Shown here piece after piece: positions 41,472-50,941 of a DNA stretch of 64,000 bases. The notes beneath the pieces are model-generated. The model was not told the origin of the DNA. It ran no database searches and was given only the letters and a program-made list of their open reading frames with translations. The position numbers were made by a program, and so were the translations under genes. The stretch comes from CAIODY01 sp046051225 (lineage in GTDB: Bacteria > Bacteroidota > Bacteroidia > Chitinophagales > CAIODY01), in assembly GCA_046051225.1 (NCBI GenBank), contig JBJOOR010000015.1, forward strand, positions 39,379 through 103,378. Direction: 5' to 3'. Positions within the stretch are counted from its first letter, which is position 1; each line of letters starts with the position of its first letter.

Positions 41472-43271
41472 ATGTGTGGAATTGCAGGAATCATTAATAA
41501 AAATAATACGCCTGTATTAAATTCCATTATTGAAAAAATTACAAAAGCCGCTGCTCATCGAGGAAACGATGACAGCGGTTTTTTTTATGAACAAAATTTT
41601 GCATTTGGTCATCAGCGATTATCCATTATTGATGTATCGGAAAATGGAAAACAACCCATGCAATATTTAGGCAGATATACCATTACCTACAATGGCGAAA
41701 TTTATAATTATACCGAAATAAAAATTGAATTAAAAAAAGCTGGTTATCAATTCAAAACCCAAACAGATACCGAAGTAATTATTGCTGCCTATGACTACTG
41801 GAAAGCCAATTGTGTAAAGCAATTTAACGGTATGTGGGCTTTTGCAATTTATGATAACATTGAAAATAAAATATTTTGTAGTCGTGATAGATTTGGCGTA
41901 AAACCATTCTACTATTATTCATCCGAAAATATTTTTATTTTTTCTTCTGAAATAAAACAAATATTAACTGTAATTGAAGCAAAAGTTAATTACAAAACAT
42001 TGATGGATTATGTGGTTTATAATTTAGAAGAACATACCAACGAAACTTTTTTTGATGGTATTAGAAAACTTCCTGCCGCTCATCATTTAATATTTGATGT
42101 AGCAAATAATCAATTTGAAATTAAAAAATATTACGAACCTAATATTGATTCATCATTACAAAATGTTTTAGAAAATGATGCTATTGAAATGTTTCAAAGC
42201 TTGATGAAACGCTCTGTAGAATGGCGTTTGCGAAGCGATGTAAAAGTAGGTACTTGTTTAAGTGGCGGATTAGACTCTTCATATATTACAAATACGGCAT
42301 CAAAGTTATATCAAAATAATACAGCTAAATTTTCGGCAATTACGGCTCAAAGCATTTCGAATAAAAACGATGAAACAGAATTTGCAAAGCAAGTGGTTGA
42401 TGTTTCAAATTTGGATTGGCATGTAACAAAACCCAATAAAAACGACTTCTTACAATCTATTGACGAAGTAATAAAATGCCAAGAAGAACCATTTTTTAAT
42501 ACCAGTAATTTTATGCAACATTTTGTAATGAAAGCTGCAATGCAAAATGGAATAAAAGTTTTGTTAGATGGGCAAGGTGGCGATGAAACATTGTTGGGTT
42601 ATACACGTTATTATCCAGCCATTTTGAAATCAAAAAATATTTTAGATTACCCAAAACTATTGATGGATGCAGCTTCTCATTCATCACTTTCAATTTCTGA
42701 ATTGATTATTCAATCAGTTTATTTTACTAATCCCGAGTTCAGAAAATTAAGATTAAAGAAAAAACATGAAGCCATCAAAGCTGAATATTTGAATTTGGCT
42801 GATGATACGTGGATAAATAAAATAGCAGATAGTTATAAAAATATTAATGCATTGCAATTGCTCGAATTGCAGCATACACAATTACCAAAATTATTGAAAT
42901 ATGAAGATAAAAACTCGATGCATTTTGGTGTTGAAACCCGATTACCATTTTTAGATTATCAATTGGTTGAATTTAATTTATCATTGCCATTGCATTTAAA
43001 AATAAATAATGGTTGGAGCAAATACATTTTAAGAAAAGCCATGAAGGGCAGTTTGCCAGATAGCATTGCTTGGCGAAAAAATAAAATTGGTTTTGAATCG
43101 CCCGAAAATATTTGGCTAAGCGATGTAGCTTATTTTATGAATACAATTAATCAATCTAATTTATTGCAAAAAATTTATAACAATAATATTCCAAAAAAAT
43201 TAACTCAACACATGCTTTGGAAATTGTTTAACATTGCAAAATGGGAACAGATTTTTAATGTAAAATTGTAA
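41472..43271 (+). CDS. asnB: asparagine synthase (glutamine-hydrolysing) AsnB-like
   Basis: A 599-aa two-domain enzyme. Cys2 (MCGIAG) is the glutaminase nucleophile, with RLSIID, YNGEIYNY and SRDRFGVKP in the first domain. The synthetase domain has the PP-loop SGGLDSS (264-270) and DGQGGDETLLGYTRYY. In polysaccharide clusters such enzymes often amidate a uronic-acid sugar rather than make free asparagine, and the dehydrogenase 2 nt upstream supports that reading. The gene order is evidence, not proof. Confidence 0.9.
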   Translation: MCGIAGIINKNNTPVLNSIIEKITKAAAHRGNDDSGFFYEQNFAFGHQRLSIIDVSENGKQPMQYLGRYTITYNGEIYNYTEIKIELKKAGYQFKTQTDTEVIIAAYDYWKANCVKQFNGMWAFAIYDNIENKIFCSRDRFGVKPFYYYSSENIFIFSSEIKQILTVIEAKVNYKTLMDYVVYNLEEHTNETFFDGIRKLPAAHHLIFDVANNQFEIKKYYEPNIDSSLQNVLENDAIEMFQSLMKRSVEWRLRSDVKVGTCLSGGLDSSYITNTASKLYQNNTAKFSAITAQSISNKNDETEFAKQVVDVSNLDWHVTKPNKNDFLQSIDEVIKCQEEPFFNTSNFMQHFVMKAAMQNGIKVLLDGQGGDETLLGYTRYYPAILKSKNILDYPKLLMDAASHSSLSISELIIQSVYFTNPEFRKLRLKKKHEAIKAEYLNLADDTWINKIADSYKNINALQLLELQHTQLPKLLKYEDKNSMHFGVETRLPFLDYQLVEFNLSLPLHLKINNGWSKYILRKAMKGSLPDSIAWRKNKIGFESPENIWLSDVAYFMNTINQSNLLQKIYNNNIPKKLTQHMLWKLFNIAKWEQIFNVKL

Positions 43272-43272
43272 A

Positions 43273-44529
43273 ATGAAAAAGGATATTCTGATTTATTTTA
43301 TCGGAAAACTATTGCCCATGCTGGTTAATTTATCAGTAGTGGTTTTAGGTGTTCGATATTTAGGAAAAGCAGAGTATGGTCAGTTCTCACTCATTTATTC
43401 AAGCTTGTTTACTTTTTTTATGCTTTGTTTTGGTTGGGTTCAACAAGGTATTTTACGATTTTATACAGAGCAAAATTTTTCTAAATCGAAAACGGATTTC
43501 TTTTTTTCGGTTTCGTTTTGGATGTCAGTTTTGTTGATGCTTCTAATGATTTTAATAACCTTATTATACTTTAAGTTACCAATATTGATAAGCATTTTAA
43601 TTGGCTCAACATCATTTTTATTTACCATGCTTTTTTATTTTTTGGCTGTTTATCAATCTAAAATTGATAGTAAAAAATATGCTTTAACCGAATCTGCATT
43701 TTATGTTTTATGGTTTGTGTTTAGTGCACTACTCATTACTTTTTCTATTAAAAACTATTGGCTTGGCTTTGTTGCTATGTTTACAGCTTTGCTAATAGTT
43801 GTGTCATTTCAAATTTGGATAAATAGGGATACGATAAAAATTTTATCTATTAAATTTTTACTAACTACTCATTCATTGGAAATTAAAAAACTACTTAGCT
43901 ATGGCTTACCCATAGCCATTTGGCTTTTTTTGTCTAGCACATTTAATTTTGCTGATAGATTTATCATTCAGCATTATTATGGCTATGCCGATGCTGGTAT
44001 TTATTCAACCGTATACGATTTATTTTTTAAAGTTGCCACCTTTGCTTGTATGCCTATTTTATTGGCAAATCATAGTCGAATTGTAAATGAATGGAATGCT
44101 GGCAATGTTTTAAAATCATGGTCTGTAATAAAAATTTCAATTTTGTTAGAAATTGTAATGATGATTTTTTCAACGATATTTATCTATGTTATAGGAGGTT
44201 GGGCATTAGAAAATCTCACGAATATTAAATTAGATAGCTTCAATTATATTGCTCTTCCAATTCTTGCAGCATCTTTTATTTGGCAAATAGGAATGTTTGT
44301 TCATAAGCCTTTAGAGTTATTTTTTAAACAATGGTACATGATAATAGCTGTTGTATCTTCTTTGTTAATTAATGTATGCTTTAATTTGTTTTTTATTCCA
44401 AAATATAAATTTGAAGCCGCAGCAATATCAACTTTAATAGGCACATTGGTTTATGTATTAATAATAATAGTAATTATTTATCTCAAAAAATATCATAAAC
44501 TATCATCAGTTGAAAACAAAAAACTGTAA
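43273..44529 (+). CDS. polysaccharide flippase Wzx, first copy
   Basis: A 418-aa integral membrane protein with about twelve helices of the MOP/oligosaccharide flippase type (start IGKLLPMLVNLSVVVLGVRYLGKAEYG). It would move lipid-linked repeat units across the inner membrane. The ATG is 1 nt after the stop of the asnB-like gene. It is followed by a short gap with a promoter box and then a second flippase, which divides the cluster into two parts. The two flippases are not close copies. Confidence 0.87.
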   Translation: MKKDILIYFIGKLLPMLVNLSVVVLGVRYLGKAEYGQFSLIYSSLFTFFMLCFGWVQQGILRFYTEQNFSKSKTDFFFSVSFWMSVLLMLLMILITLLYFKLPILISILIGSTSFLFTMLFYFLAVYQSKIDSKKYALTESAFYVLWFVFSALLITFSIKNYWLGFVAMFTALLIVVSFQIWINRDTIKILSIKFLLTTHSLEIKKLLSYGLPIAIWLFLSSTFNFADRFIIQHYYGYADAGIYSTVYDLFFKVATFACMPILLANHSRIVNEWNAGNVLKSWSVIKISILLEIVMMIFSTIFIYVIGGWALENLTNIKLDSFNYIALPILAASFIWQIGMFVHKPLELFFKQWYMIIAVVSSLLINVCFNLFFIPKYKFEAAAISTLIGTLVYVLIIIVIIYLKKYHKLSSVENKKL

Positions 44530-44554
44530 TAAAAAAAATAGCTGTAATACTTTC

Positions 44555-44562
44555 TATATTTG
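44555..44562 (+). promoter_or_regulatory. internal -7 box (TATATTTG)
   Basis: A perfect TAnnTTTG lies 13 nt before the ATG of the second flippase, in the only gap of note between 39.4 and 51.9 kb. No clear -33 element is seen. Confidence 0.45.
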
Positions 44563-44575
44563 CTTGTAAGTATTT

Positions 44576-45871
44576 ATGAATAACCTTTTCAATACATTAA
44601 AGCAATCTTCATTTTTTAAAAATGTATCTACTTTGGTAGGTGGTACTGCTATTGCACAAGCAATAAGTTTTGGGTTGTATTATTTTATTGCCAAAATTTA
44701 TTCGCCTTCCGATTTTGGAACATTTAGCATCATTACTTCATCTGCAAGTATTGTAGCCATAATAGCTACAGGCAGATTTGATATGGCTATCATGTTGCCA
44801 CATGATGAAAATAAAGTAAAAAAATTGTATCGCGTAGCATTGCACACAAGCTTGATTGCAAGTTTAGCAATTTTCATTTTTATTGCATTGGCAAAAATAA
44901 TTTCAGTTTTTGGATTCGAAGTAATTCACTATAAGGTATCAAATTATTTTTTCTGGATTCCGTTATTAGTATTCTCAATAGCCGCTTACCAAACTACAAC
45001 TGTTTACTTAAGTAGATTAAAAGAGTATAAACTTATTGCTGCTTCAAGGATATTGAATACTGCATCAAACGGTTTGGCAACTATTTTTTTTGGGCTTCTA
45101 AAACTTAGTTATATTGGTTTAGTAATAGGTTTTTTCTTAAGCTATGTAGCATCATGGTTTTTGGTGTATAAAAAAGTGAAATTGATTTTACAAGATGTGA
45201 AATCTGTTTTTAGTATTAAACAAAATTTAGCCACAGCAAAGGAATACAAGCAATTTCCAATGTTTAATGTACCACAGGCTTTGATTGATGCGTTGCAATT
45301 TAATATGCTAATTTTTTTATTCAATTATTTTTATTCGAATGAACAAGTTGGACAAATATCTTTTGCGCTTCGAATATTGCAAGTACCAGTTTCATTTATT
45401 GGTGCATCAATGGCACAAGTTTTTTTTCAGCAAGTATCTGAAAAGGTTAGAAACAATAACCCCATTCATCAATTGGTAAAACGTATTGCATTAATTTGTA
45501 TTGGTATTTTTTTACCAGTTTGGGCTTTATTTTATTTTCAGGGTGAATTTGTATTTACATTATTATTTAAATCGAAATGGAGCCAAGCTGGGCAATTTTC
45601 ATCTTTATTAATCACTTGGATGTTTGCCGATTTTATAAGGTCACCATTATCACAATTAGCTGTGATTTTTAAAGTTCAAAAAAAATGGTTGTTACTTAGT
45701 TTTATTAGTAATTTTTTGATTTTTGCTTCATTGCTCATAAGTTTTTACTATTTTCACGAAGTAAACAAAGTACTAAGTTATACTGGCATTGTTGCATCAA
45801 TTGGCGGCATTACTTTAGTTATTTGGATTATTAATTTATCGTCTAATTATACAAAAAAAATTAATGATTAA
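44576..45871 (+). CDS. polysaccharide flippase Wzx, second copy
   Basis: A 431-aa membrane protein with about twelve helices. The start VSTLVGGTAIAQAISFGLYY and IYSPSDFGTFSIITS are typical of the Polysacc_synt/Wzx group. It is only distantly similar to the preceding flippase, so the two probably act on different lipid-linked glycans or one on a modified unit. Its last 8 nt overlap the Wzy-like gene, which suggests coupling. Confidence 0.88.
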   Translation: MNNLFNTLKQSSFFKNVSTLVGGTAIAQAISFGLYYFIAKIYSPSDFGTFSIITSSASIVAIIATGRFDMAIMLPHDENKVKKLYRVALHTSLIASLAIFIFIALAKIISVFGFEVIHYKVSNYFFWIPLLVFSIAAYQTTTVYLSRLKEYKLIAASRILNTASNGLATIFFGLLKLSYIGLVIGFFLSYVASWFLVYKKVKLILQDVKSVFSIKQNLATAKEYKQFPMFNVPQALIDALQFNMLIFLFNYFYSNEQVGQISFALRILQVPVSFIGASMAQVFFQQVSEKVRNNNPIHQLVKRIALICIGIFLPVWALFYFQGEFVFTLLFKSKWSQAGQFSSLLITWMFADFIRSPLSQLAVIFKVQKKWLLLSFISNFLIFASLLISFYYFHEVNKVLSYTGIVASIGGITLVIWIINLSSNYTKKIND

Positions 45872-47174
45872 AAACATTAAACAACCATCTTTATTACTTA
45901 CACTTTTTATTTTTTTGTGTGCATTTCCAACTATACGGTATGTAGTTGTTGGTAGAGATTCTATTTCGATTTTCGACTATTTATTTTCATCATTACCCGA
46001 TGTTTTAAGCATAGGTGTGATTATGTTTTCAATGATTAGTTTTTTTGCAAAAAATAAGACTTTAAGTCTGTCAAAAATTGACAAAATTTTTATAGGTTAT
46101 TTTTTGTTTTCTATTATTTATGGATGTATTTTAAGTAGAGATATTAAAGCTTGCATTTTAGGATTTAGGCTTAGCTATTTACCCATGTTATTTTATTTTG
46201 TCGGAAAATATATTGACGAATCAAAAGAGAATTTTTCGAAAAAATACCTCGACCCAATTTTTAGTTTATTTGGAGTTATAGGGTTGGTTGGTTTCTTTCT
46301 GTATTTTTTTGTTCCAGCATGGAACATGAAAATTATTGGAAATATTACAGGTGCTGTAAATCAGTATTTGATTGTTAGAATGACTTCTATTTTTTGGACA
46401 CCTGTAGTGTTCGGAACTTCAATGGGCTTTACTTTGCTATATTTTGTTCATAAATATTTTGTGTCAGAAAAGATAACTAAACTGAATTGGATTTTTATTT
46501 CTTTTAGTTGGTTCGGATTGGTTTTATCCGTTTCTCGTGGTCCAATAATTTGCTTTGTGTTGATGATGTTATTAATGTTTTATGTTTTCAAAAACACTCA
46601 AAAAACTTTACGGATTCTTATTTTATTTATTTGTTTATATGTTATAAGTATTTTGTTTGCTTCATTACAACAACAAATACTTTACAATGGAGGCAACTTC
46701 TTTTCATTGTTTTACAATATGGTAAATTTTACTGTTAAATCTGCAGCAGAAACTGCAACAATGGAACAGGGATTAACTCGAGTTGAATTATGGCAACGTT
46801 CATGGATAAGCTTTGTACAACAACCTTGGGGCTATGGTCTTGGTAAATCTGGTCATATTGCTTGGCGATTATTTAAAAATACAAATATTCCGTCTTCACC
46901 TTATTCAACCGATGGGTGGTACTTAAAACTATTAGGTGAAACAGGTATTCTTGGTGCTGCTTTTTTTTCAGTTCTGCTATTTTATTTTGCAAATAGGATA
47001 AAAAAAATGCGATTGCTTTTCGACAAATCAATAACCACTTTTTTAGTATTGCTTTTTATTTTTGTTTTGATTCAAAATATTGTAAGCAATGTAGTAGATT
47101 ATTATTGTATAGCACCTTTGTTTTATATGCTTCTAGGATATTGTACAAAATATTTTTACAATGAAAAAGGTTAG
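45864..47174 (+). CDS. Wzy-like O-antigen polymerase/ligase, first copy
   Basis: A 436-aa protein with ten to eleven membrane helices and a large periplasmic loop (~270-350) containing the polymerase/ligase-type segment QQPWGYGLGKSGHIAW. It would join repeat units to each other or to an acceptor. It overlaps the flippase gene in front and the glycosyltransferase gene behind (14 nt). Polymerase and ligase cannot be told apart by sequence alone. Confidence 0.8.
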   Translation: MIKNIKQPSLLLTLFIFLCAFPTIRYVVVGRDSISIFDYLFSSLPDVLSIGVIMFSMISFFAKNKTLSLSKIDKIFIGYFLFSIIYGCILSRDIKACILGFRLSYLPMLFYFVGKYIDESKENFSKKYLDPIFSLFGVIGLVGFFLYFFVPAWNMKIIGNITGAVNQYLIVRMTSIFWTPVVFGTSMGFTLLYFVHKYFVSEKITKLNWIFISFSWFGLVLSVSRGPIICFVLMMLLMFYVFKNTQKTLRILILFICLYVISILFASLQQQILYNGGNFFSLFYNMVNFTVKSAAETATMEQGLTRVELWQRSWISFVQQPWGYGLGKSGHIAWRLFKNTNIPSSPYSTDGWYLKLLGETGILGAAFFSVLLFYFANRIKKMRLLFDKSITTFLVLLFIFVLIQNIVSNVVDYYCIAPLFYMLLGYCTKYFYNEKG

Positions 47175-48081
47175 TATAATCATTGTAAACTACAATGTAA
47201 AAGATTTGCTATTGCAAACTATTTCATCTGTTTATGCAAATTCAAAAGGGTTACAAACAGAAATAATTGTAGTTGACAACAACTCGAAAGATGATAGCGT
47301 TAAGGCTCTTAAAAAGCAATTTCCACAAGTTATTTTAATTGAAAATAAATTTAATGCAGGTTTCTCTGGTGCTAATAATCAAGGGATTGAAATTGCTACT
47401 GGGGATTATATTTTTTTATTAAATCCTGATACAGAATTAAAGAATGATGCAATAAAAATTTTATCCAATTTTTTGTCATCACATAATGATTGTGTGGTGG
47501 TTGCCCCTCAACTTTTAAACACAGATTTATCAGTTCAATATTCCGCTTGGCAAAATCATTCACCCATTAATTTAATTGCTGAAACATTTTACTTACATCG
47601 TTTTTTTTCAACTATTAATTATCCAACTGAAAAATTCAACTCTGTTTTTCAAGCAAAAACCTTATCGGGCGCAGCTTTATTTTTTGATAGAAAATGGCTG
47701 AATGAATTAGTTGGGCTAGATGAAAATTTATTTTGGATGGAAGACATAGATTTTTGTTTTAGAGCCCAACAATTAGGGAAGATATATTACTGCAATGAAG
47801 CCATTGTTATACATCATAGCGGACAGAGCCAGAAAAAAAATTATAACGTAAGTATTTCGAATCAGCTATTAAGTAAATTGAAATATTACAAAAAACATTT
47901 TAATAGTATTGCTGTTTGGGTAGCCAACATTAGTTGTTTTATTTTTATTTTATCTAGGTGCTTTATGTTTACAATACTCTCACCTTTAAAAGAAATCTAT
48001 AAAATAAAACGGAAAGCATATTTTTATACCCTGAAACGATATTTTAGATATATAATATTTAACGATTTAAGTTTAGTGTAA
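47161..48081 (+). CDS. glycosyltransferase family 2, WbbL/rhamnosyltransferase-like
   Basis: A 306-aa GT-A enzyme: VSIIIVNYNVKDLLLQTI at the start, IIVVDNNSKDDS, the acidic metal-binding motif in FLLNPDTELK, and MEDIDFCFRAQQLG with the catalytic-base region. One membrane helix is near residue 255-275 and a basic tail follows. The pattern is close to WbbL-type rhamnosyltransferases, which would fit the rfbC upstream, but the donor sugar is not proven. Its start overlaps the Wzy-like gene and its stop is 1 nt before the next start. Confidence 0.88.
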   Translation: MKKVSIIIVNYNVKDLLLQTISSVYANSKGLQTEIIVVDNNSKDDSVKALKKQFPQVILIENKFNAGFSGANNQGIEIATGDYIFLLNPDTELKNDAIKILSNFLSSHNDCVVVAPQLLNTDLSVQYSAWQNHSPINLIAETFYLHRFFSTINYPTEKFNSVFQAKTLSGAALFFDRKWLNELVGLDENLFWMEDIDFCFRAQQLGKIYYCNEAIVIHHSGQSQKKNYNVSISNQLLSKLKYYKKHFNSIAVWVANISCFIFILSRCFMFTILSPLKEIYKIKRKAYFYTLKRYFRYIIFNDLSLV

Positions 48082-48082
48082 T

Positions 48083-49159
48083 ATGAAAATTTGCTATTTT
48101 GGAGATGCGCCAAGCATTCATTTAATTAGATGGTGTAATCATTTTACTTCATTAGGTCACGAAGTTCATGTAATAACTTTTAAGCAAAATGAAATTGAAA
48201 ATGTAACAACTCATTTTATTGATTCTGGAAACATATCTGTGAAAGGTGGTAATTGGAAAGTATTATTGAAAACACTTGAAGTAAGAAAAATCTTACGCAA
48301 AATTAAACCAGATATTTTTCATGCCCATTACGCTACAAGCTATGGTATTACAGGAGCTTTATGCGGCTATCATCCTTACATTATTACCACTTTAGGAACG
48401 GATGTATTGGTAAGTCCCAATGAATCATTTATTTATAAATTGCTTTTAAAATTCGCATTTGCAAAAGCTGATTGGGTTACAGCAATGGCAGACCACATGA
48501 AAAAGGCAATAGAAGATTTAGGGGTTTCTTCTTCAAAAGTTTCAACTGTTCCATTCGGTATTGACCCATCAATTTTTAATGATAAGAGTAGGAAGTTACC
48601 AACCGATAAATTTGTAATTACAAGTACACGAAATTTTGAACCTGTATATAATATTTCACATTTATTAAAATCAGTTGCAATTGCAAAAAATGAAATTTCG
48701 AATATACATCTAAATTTAATTGGAGCTGGTACATTGCTAACCGAAATTGAAAATGAAGTAAATAAATTGGGCTTACAAAATGAAGTTACATTTTTTGGCA
48801 AAGTGAAACAAACTCAAATTGCAGAAATACTTAATCAATCGCATATTTTTGTTTCGGTAGCAAAATCAGATGGGAATAACATATCTTTAAATGAAGCAAT
48901 GGCTTGTGGCGCAGCTTGTATCGCTACAAATATTGCAGCCAATTCGCAGTGGATTACGAATGGAAAAAATGGTTTTTTGGTAGAAATAGATGACGTAAAA
49001 ACATTATCAAACAATATTTTATTCTTACATAAAAATTTTGAACAATTTCAAAATGAAGCTGTACCCATCAATAAAAAAATAATTGTAGAAAGAGCAATTT
49101 GGGCAAACCACATGAAAATTGTAGAAGAAAAATATTATTCCTTAATACATAAAAAATGA
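48083..49159 (+). CDS. glycosyltransferase family 4
   Basis: A 358-aa GT-B enzyme. The N-terminal domain begins MKICYFGDAPSIHLIRW and includes HAHYATSYGI. The C-terminal domain has the GT4 nucleotide-sugar site: FVSVAKSDGNNISLNEAMACG with the E-x7-E-type pattern. It is a retaining transferase that probably adds one sugar of the repeat unit. It overlaps the next gene by 4 nt (ATGA). Confidence 0.9.
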   Translation: MKICYFGDAPSIHLIRWCNHFTSLGHEVHVITFKQNEIENVTTHFIDSGNISVKGGNWKVLLKTLEVRKILRKIKPDIFHAHYATSYGITGALCGYHPYIITTLGTDVLVSPNESFIYKLLLKFAFAKADWVTAMADHMKKAIEDLGVSSSKVSTVPFGIDPSIFNDKSRKLPTDKFVITSTRNFEPVYNISHLLKSVAIAKNEISNIHLNLIGAGTLLTEIENEVNKLGLQNEVTFFGKVKQTQIAEILNQSHIFVSVAKSDGNNISLNEAMACGAACIATNIAANSQWITNGKNGFLVEIDDVKTLSNNILFLHKNFEQFQNEAVPINKKIIVERAIWANHMKIVEEKYYSLIHKK

Positions 49160-49698
49160 GCAATCGACTTATAATTATTGGAGCTGGCGGTCATGCAAAA
49201 GTTGTGTACGAAACATTAATTGCAGAAGGCAAATATGAAGTTGTTGGTTTTGTTGACGCTAATTTATCAGTAGGAACGATAGTAATTAATGGATTAAAGA
49301 TATTATTTACTCAATCTGAATTACAAAAAACAATTACTGTTGCTGATTTTTTTATAGTTGCTATTGGTAAAAATGAAATAAGAGCAAAATTATATTCTGA
49401 AATGATTAAGTACCTAAAACCAGCCATAGTTATTCATCCTAAATCATATATTTCTGATTCTGCAATTATTAATAATGGAACAGTTTGTTTAGCCAATTCA
49501 ACTATAAATACTTTATCTGAAATTGGAGAAAACACAATTGTAAATTGCGGTGTAGTTATTGACCATGAAACAAAAATTGGCAATCATGTTCATCTTTCAA
49601 TTGGATGTAATATTGGTAGCAATTCAATTGTCAATGATTTCACAACTGTTAAAATAGGAGAATCAATTCCCTCTTTTTCAAAAATAAATTTACAATAG
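49156..49698 (+). CDS. PglD/NeuD-like acyltransferase with short C-terminus
   Basis: A 180-aa protein. The N-terminal Rossmann-like domain (LIIIGAGGHAKVVYETL, VGFVDAN) is typical of the PglD/NeuD sugar O/N-acetyltransferases, followed by a left-handed beta-helix with NCGVVIDHETKIGNHVHLSIG. Family members are usually about 200-215 aa and continue through several more hexapeptide turns to an acetyl-CoA site. Here the helix breaks off and ends GESIPSFSKINLQ. The protein may be truncated or degenerate, or work only with a partner. The next gene starts 1 nt after its stop. Confidence 0.8.
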   Translation: MSNRLIIIGAGGHAKVVYETLIAEGKYEVVGFVDANLSVGTIVINGLKILFTQSELQKTITVADFFIVAIGKNEIRAKLYSEMIKYLKPAIVIHPKSYISDSAIINNGTVCLANSTINTLSEIGENTIVNCGVVIDHETKIGNHVHLSIGCNIGSNSIVNDFTTVKIGESIPSFSKINLQ

Positions 49699-49699
49699 G

Positions 49700-50941
49700 T
49701 TGAAACAACTTCTTGAAAAATATAATCCAGCAATTTTTTTCTTTTATGCTATCATGCTGCTACTTCCGTATGGTGGGGTGCCAATAGTTTGGTGTATTAT
49801 AGGTTTAGCATTAGATTTTTTAATTTTTAAAAAATGGAAATCGTTGAATGGGTTATTCAATTTAAAAAATCCTTTATCATGGATGATTGCATTTTATTTT
49901 TTTATCTGCTTGTCCATTCTCTGGACGAAAAATAAACCTGAAGGTTCGTTCGAATTACAGCAAAAATTATCTCTACTCATTATTCCAATACTTGTGTTTG
50001 CAAATAAAGAAGCAATTATTAAAAAAACAAAGTCTATTCTTTGGGTATTTGTTATCAGTATTTTTTTAGCCTCTATTTTTGCAATTTTAAATGGCTTATA
50101 TGTAAAGCAAAATCACCCTAATGAGTTAATAAATAAAATAGGTATTTTACCATTCTATTCCGAGTTCTATTCCTTTTTACATATTGCCTATTTTGCATTT
50201 TACATTACTATTTCGTCTATTATTTTAGCATATTTTTTTTATTACGAAATCGAAAAAAATAAAAAAATTATTTTCGTTAGCCTATTTTTATTCTTTTTAA
50301 TTCCCTTGTATTATCTGTCTTCTAAAGCTGCTTTTTTAGCTTACTTAATTATGGTTGGCATTAGTTTAATGATAGCTATTGTGTATTCAAAGCAAAAAAA
50401 ATTATACATTTTTATTGCAGTTTTAATTTTGGTTAGTACTTCAATCATATTACAACATAATCCTAGAATGTACTCTTCAAAAAAAATGGCAACAGAGCTT
50501 TTGCATCCTGAAAATACTAATCCTGAAATATCTTCTGATGTAAGCAATGGGCAACGGATTTATGTAATTAAATCAAGTATCGAAGTAATAAAAAGTAATT
50601 TTTTAATTGGTGTAGGTGCAGGTGATGTAATTGATGAAATGGAGTTGCAATACATCAAATCGGATTACAAAGTGTTAGCCAAAAAGAAATTAAATTGCCA
50701 TAATCAATTTTTAGAATCATTTGTTGAATTAGGCATTTTTGGCTTCTTTTTATTTTTATTAATAACCTTTGGTATTTTAATTTATTCTGTTTTTAAAATG
50801 AATTTTTTGTTATTCATTTTTATGATTGGTTTTGTTGTGATGGCATGCACTGAATCATTTTTAAATCATCAGGCAGGAGTAGTGTTTTATGCTTTGATGT
50901 GCAGTGTTTTTATTATTAAAAAGGAGGAAATGCTACAATGA
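49700..50941 (+). CDS. Wzy/WaaL-like O-antigen polymerase/ligase, second copy
   Basis: A 413-aa membrane protein with about eleven helices. It has the Wzy_C-type segment GVGAGDVIDEM and, in the periplasmic loop, NCHNQFLESFVELGIFG, whose His is typical of O-antigen ligases. It opens at a TTG right after the acetyltransferase-like gene and ends with an ATGA overlap to the ExoA-like gene. With the first Wzy-like protein, one may be the polymerase and the other the ligase. Confidence 0.83.
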   Translation: MKQLLEKYNPAIFFFYAIMLLLPYGGVPIVWCIIGLALDFLIFKKWKSLNGLFNLKNPLSWMIAFYFFICLSILWTKNKPEGSFELQQKLSLLIIPILVFANKEAIIKKTKSILWVFVISIFLASIFAILNGLYVKQNHPNELINKIGILPFYSEFYSFLHIAYFAFYITISSIILAYFFYYEIEKNKKIIFVSLFLFFLIPLYYLSSKAAFLAYLIMVGISLMIAIVYSKQKKLYIFIAVLILVSTSIILQHNPRMYSSKKMATELLHPENTNPEISSDVSNGQRIYVIKSSIEVIKSNFLIGVGAGDVIDEMELQYIKSDYKVLAKKKLNCHNQFLESFVELGIFGFFLFLLITFGILIYSVFKMNFLLFIFMIGFVVMACTESFLNHQAGVVFYALMCSVFIIKKEEMLQ

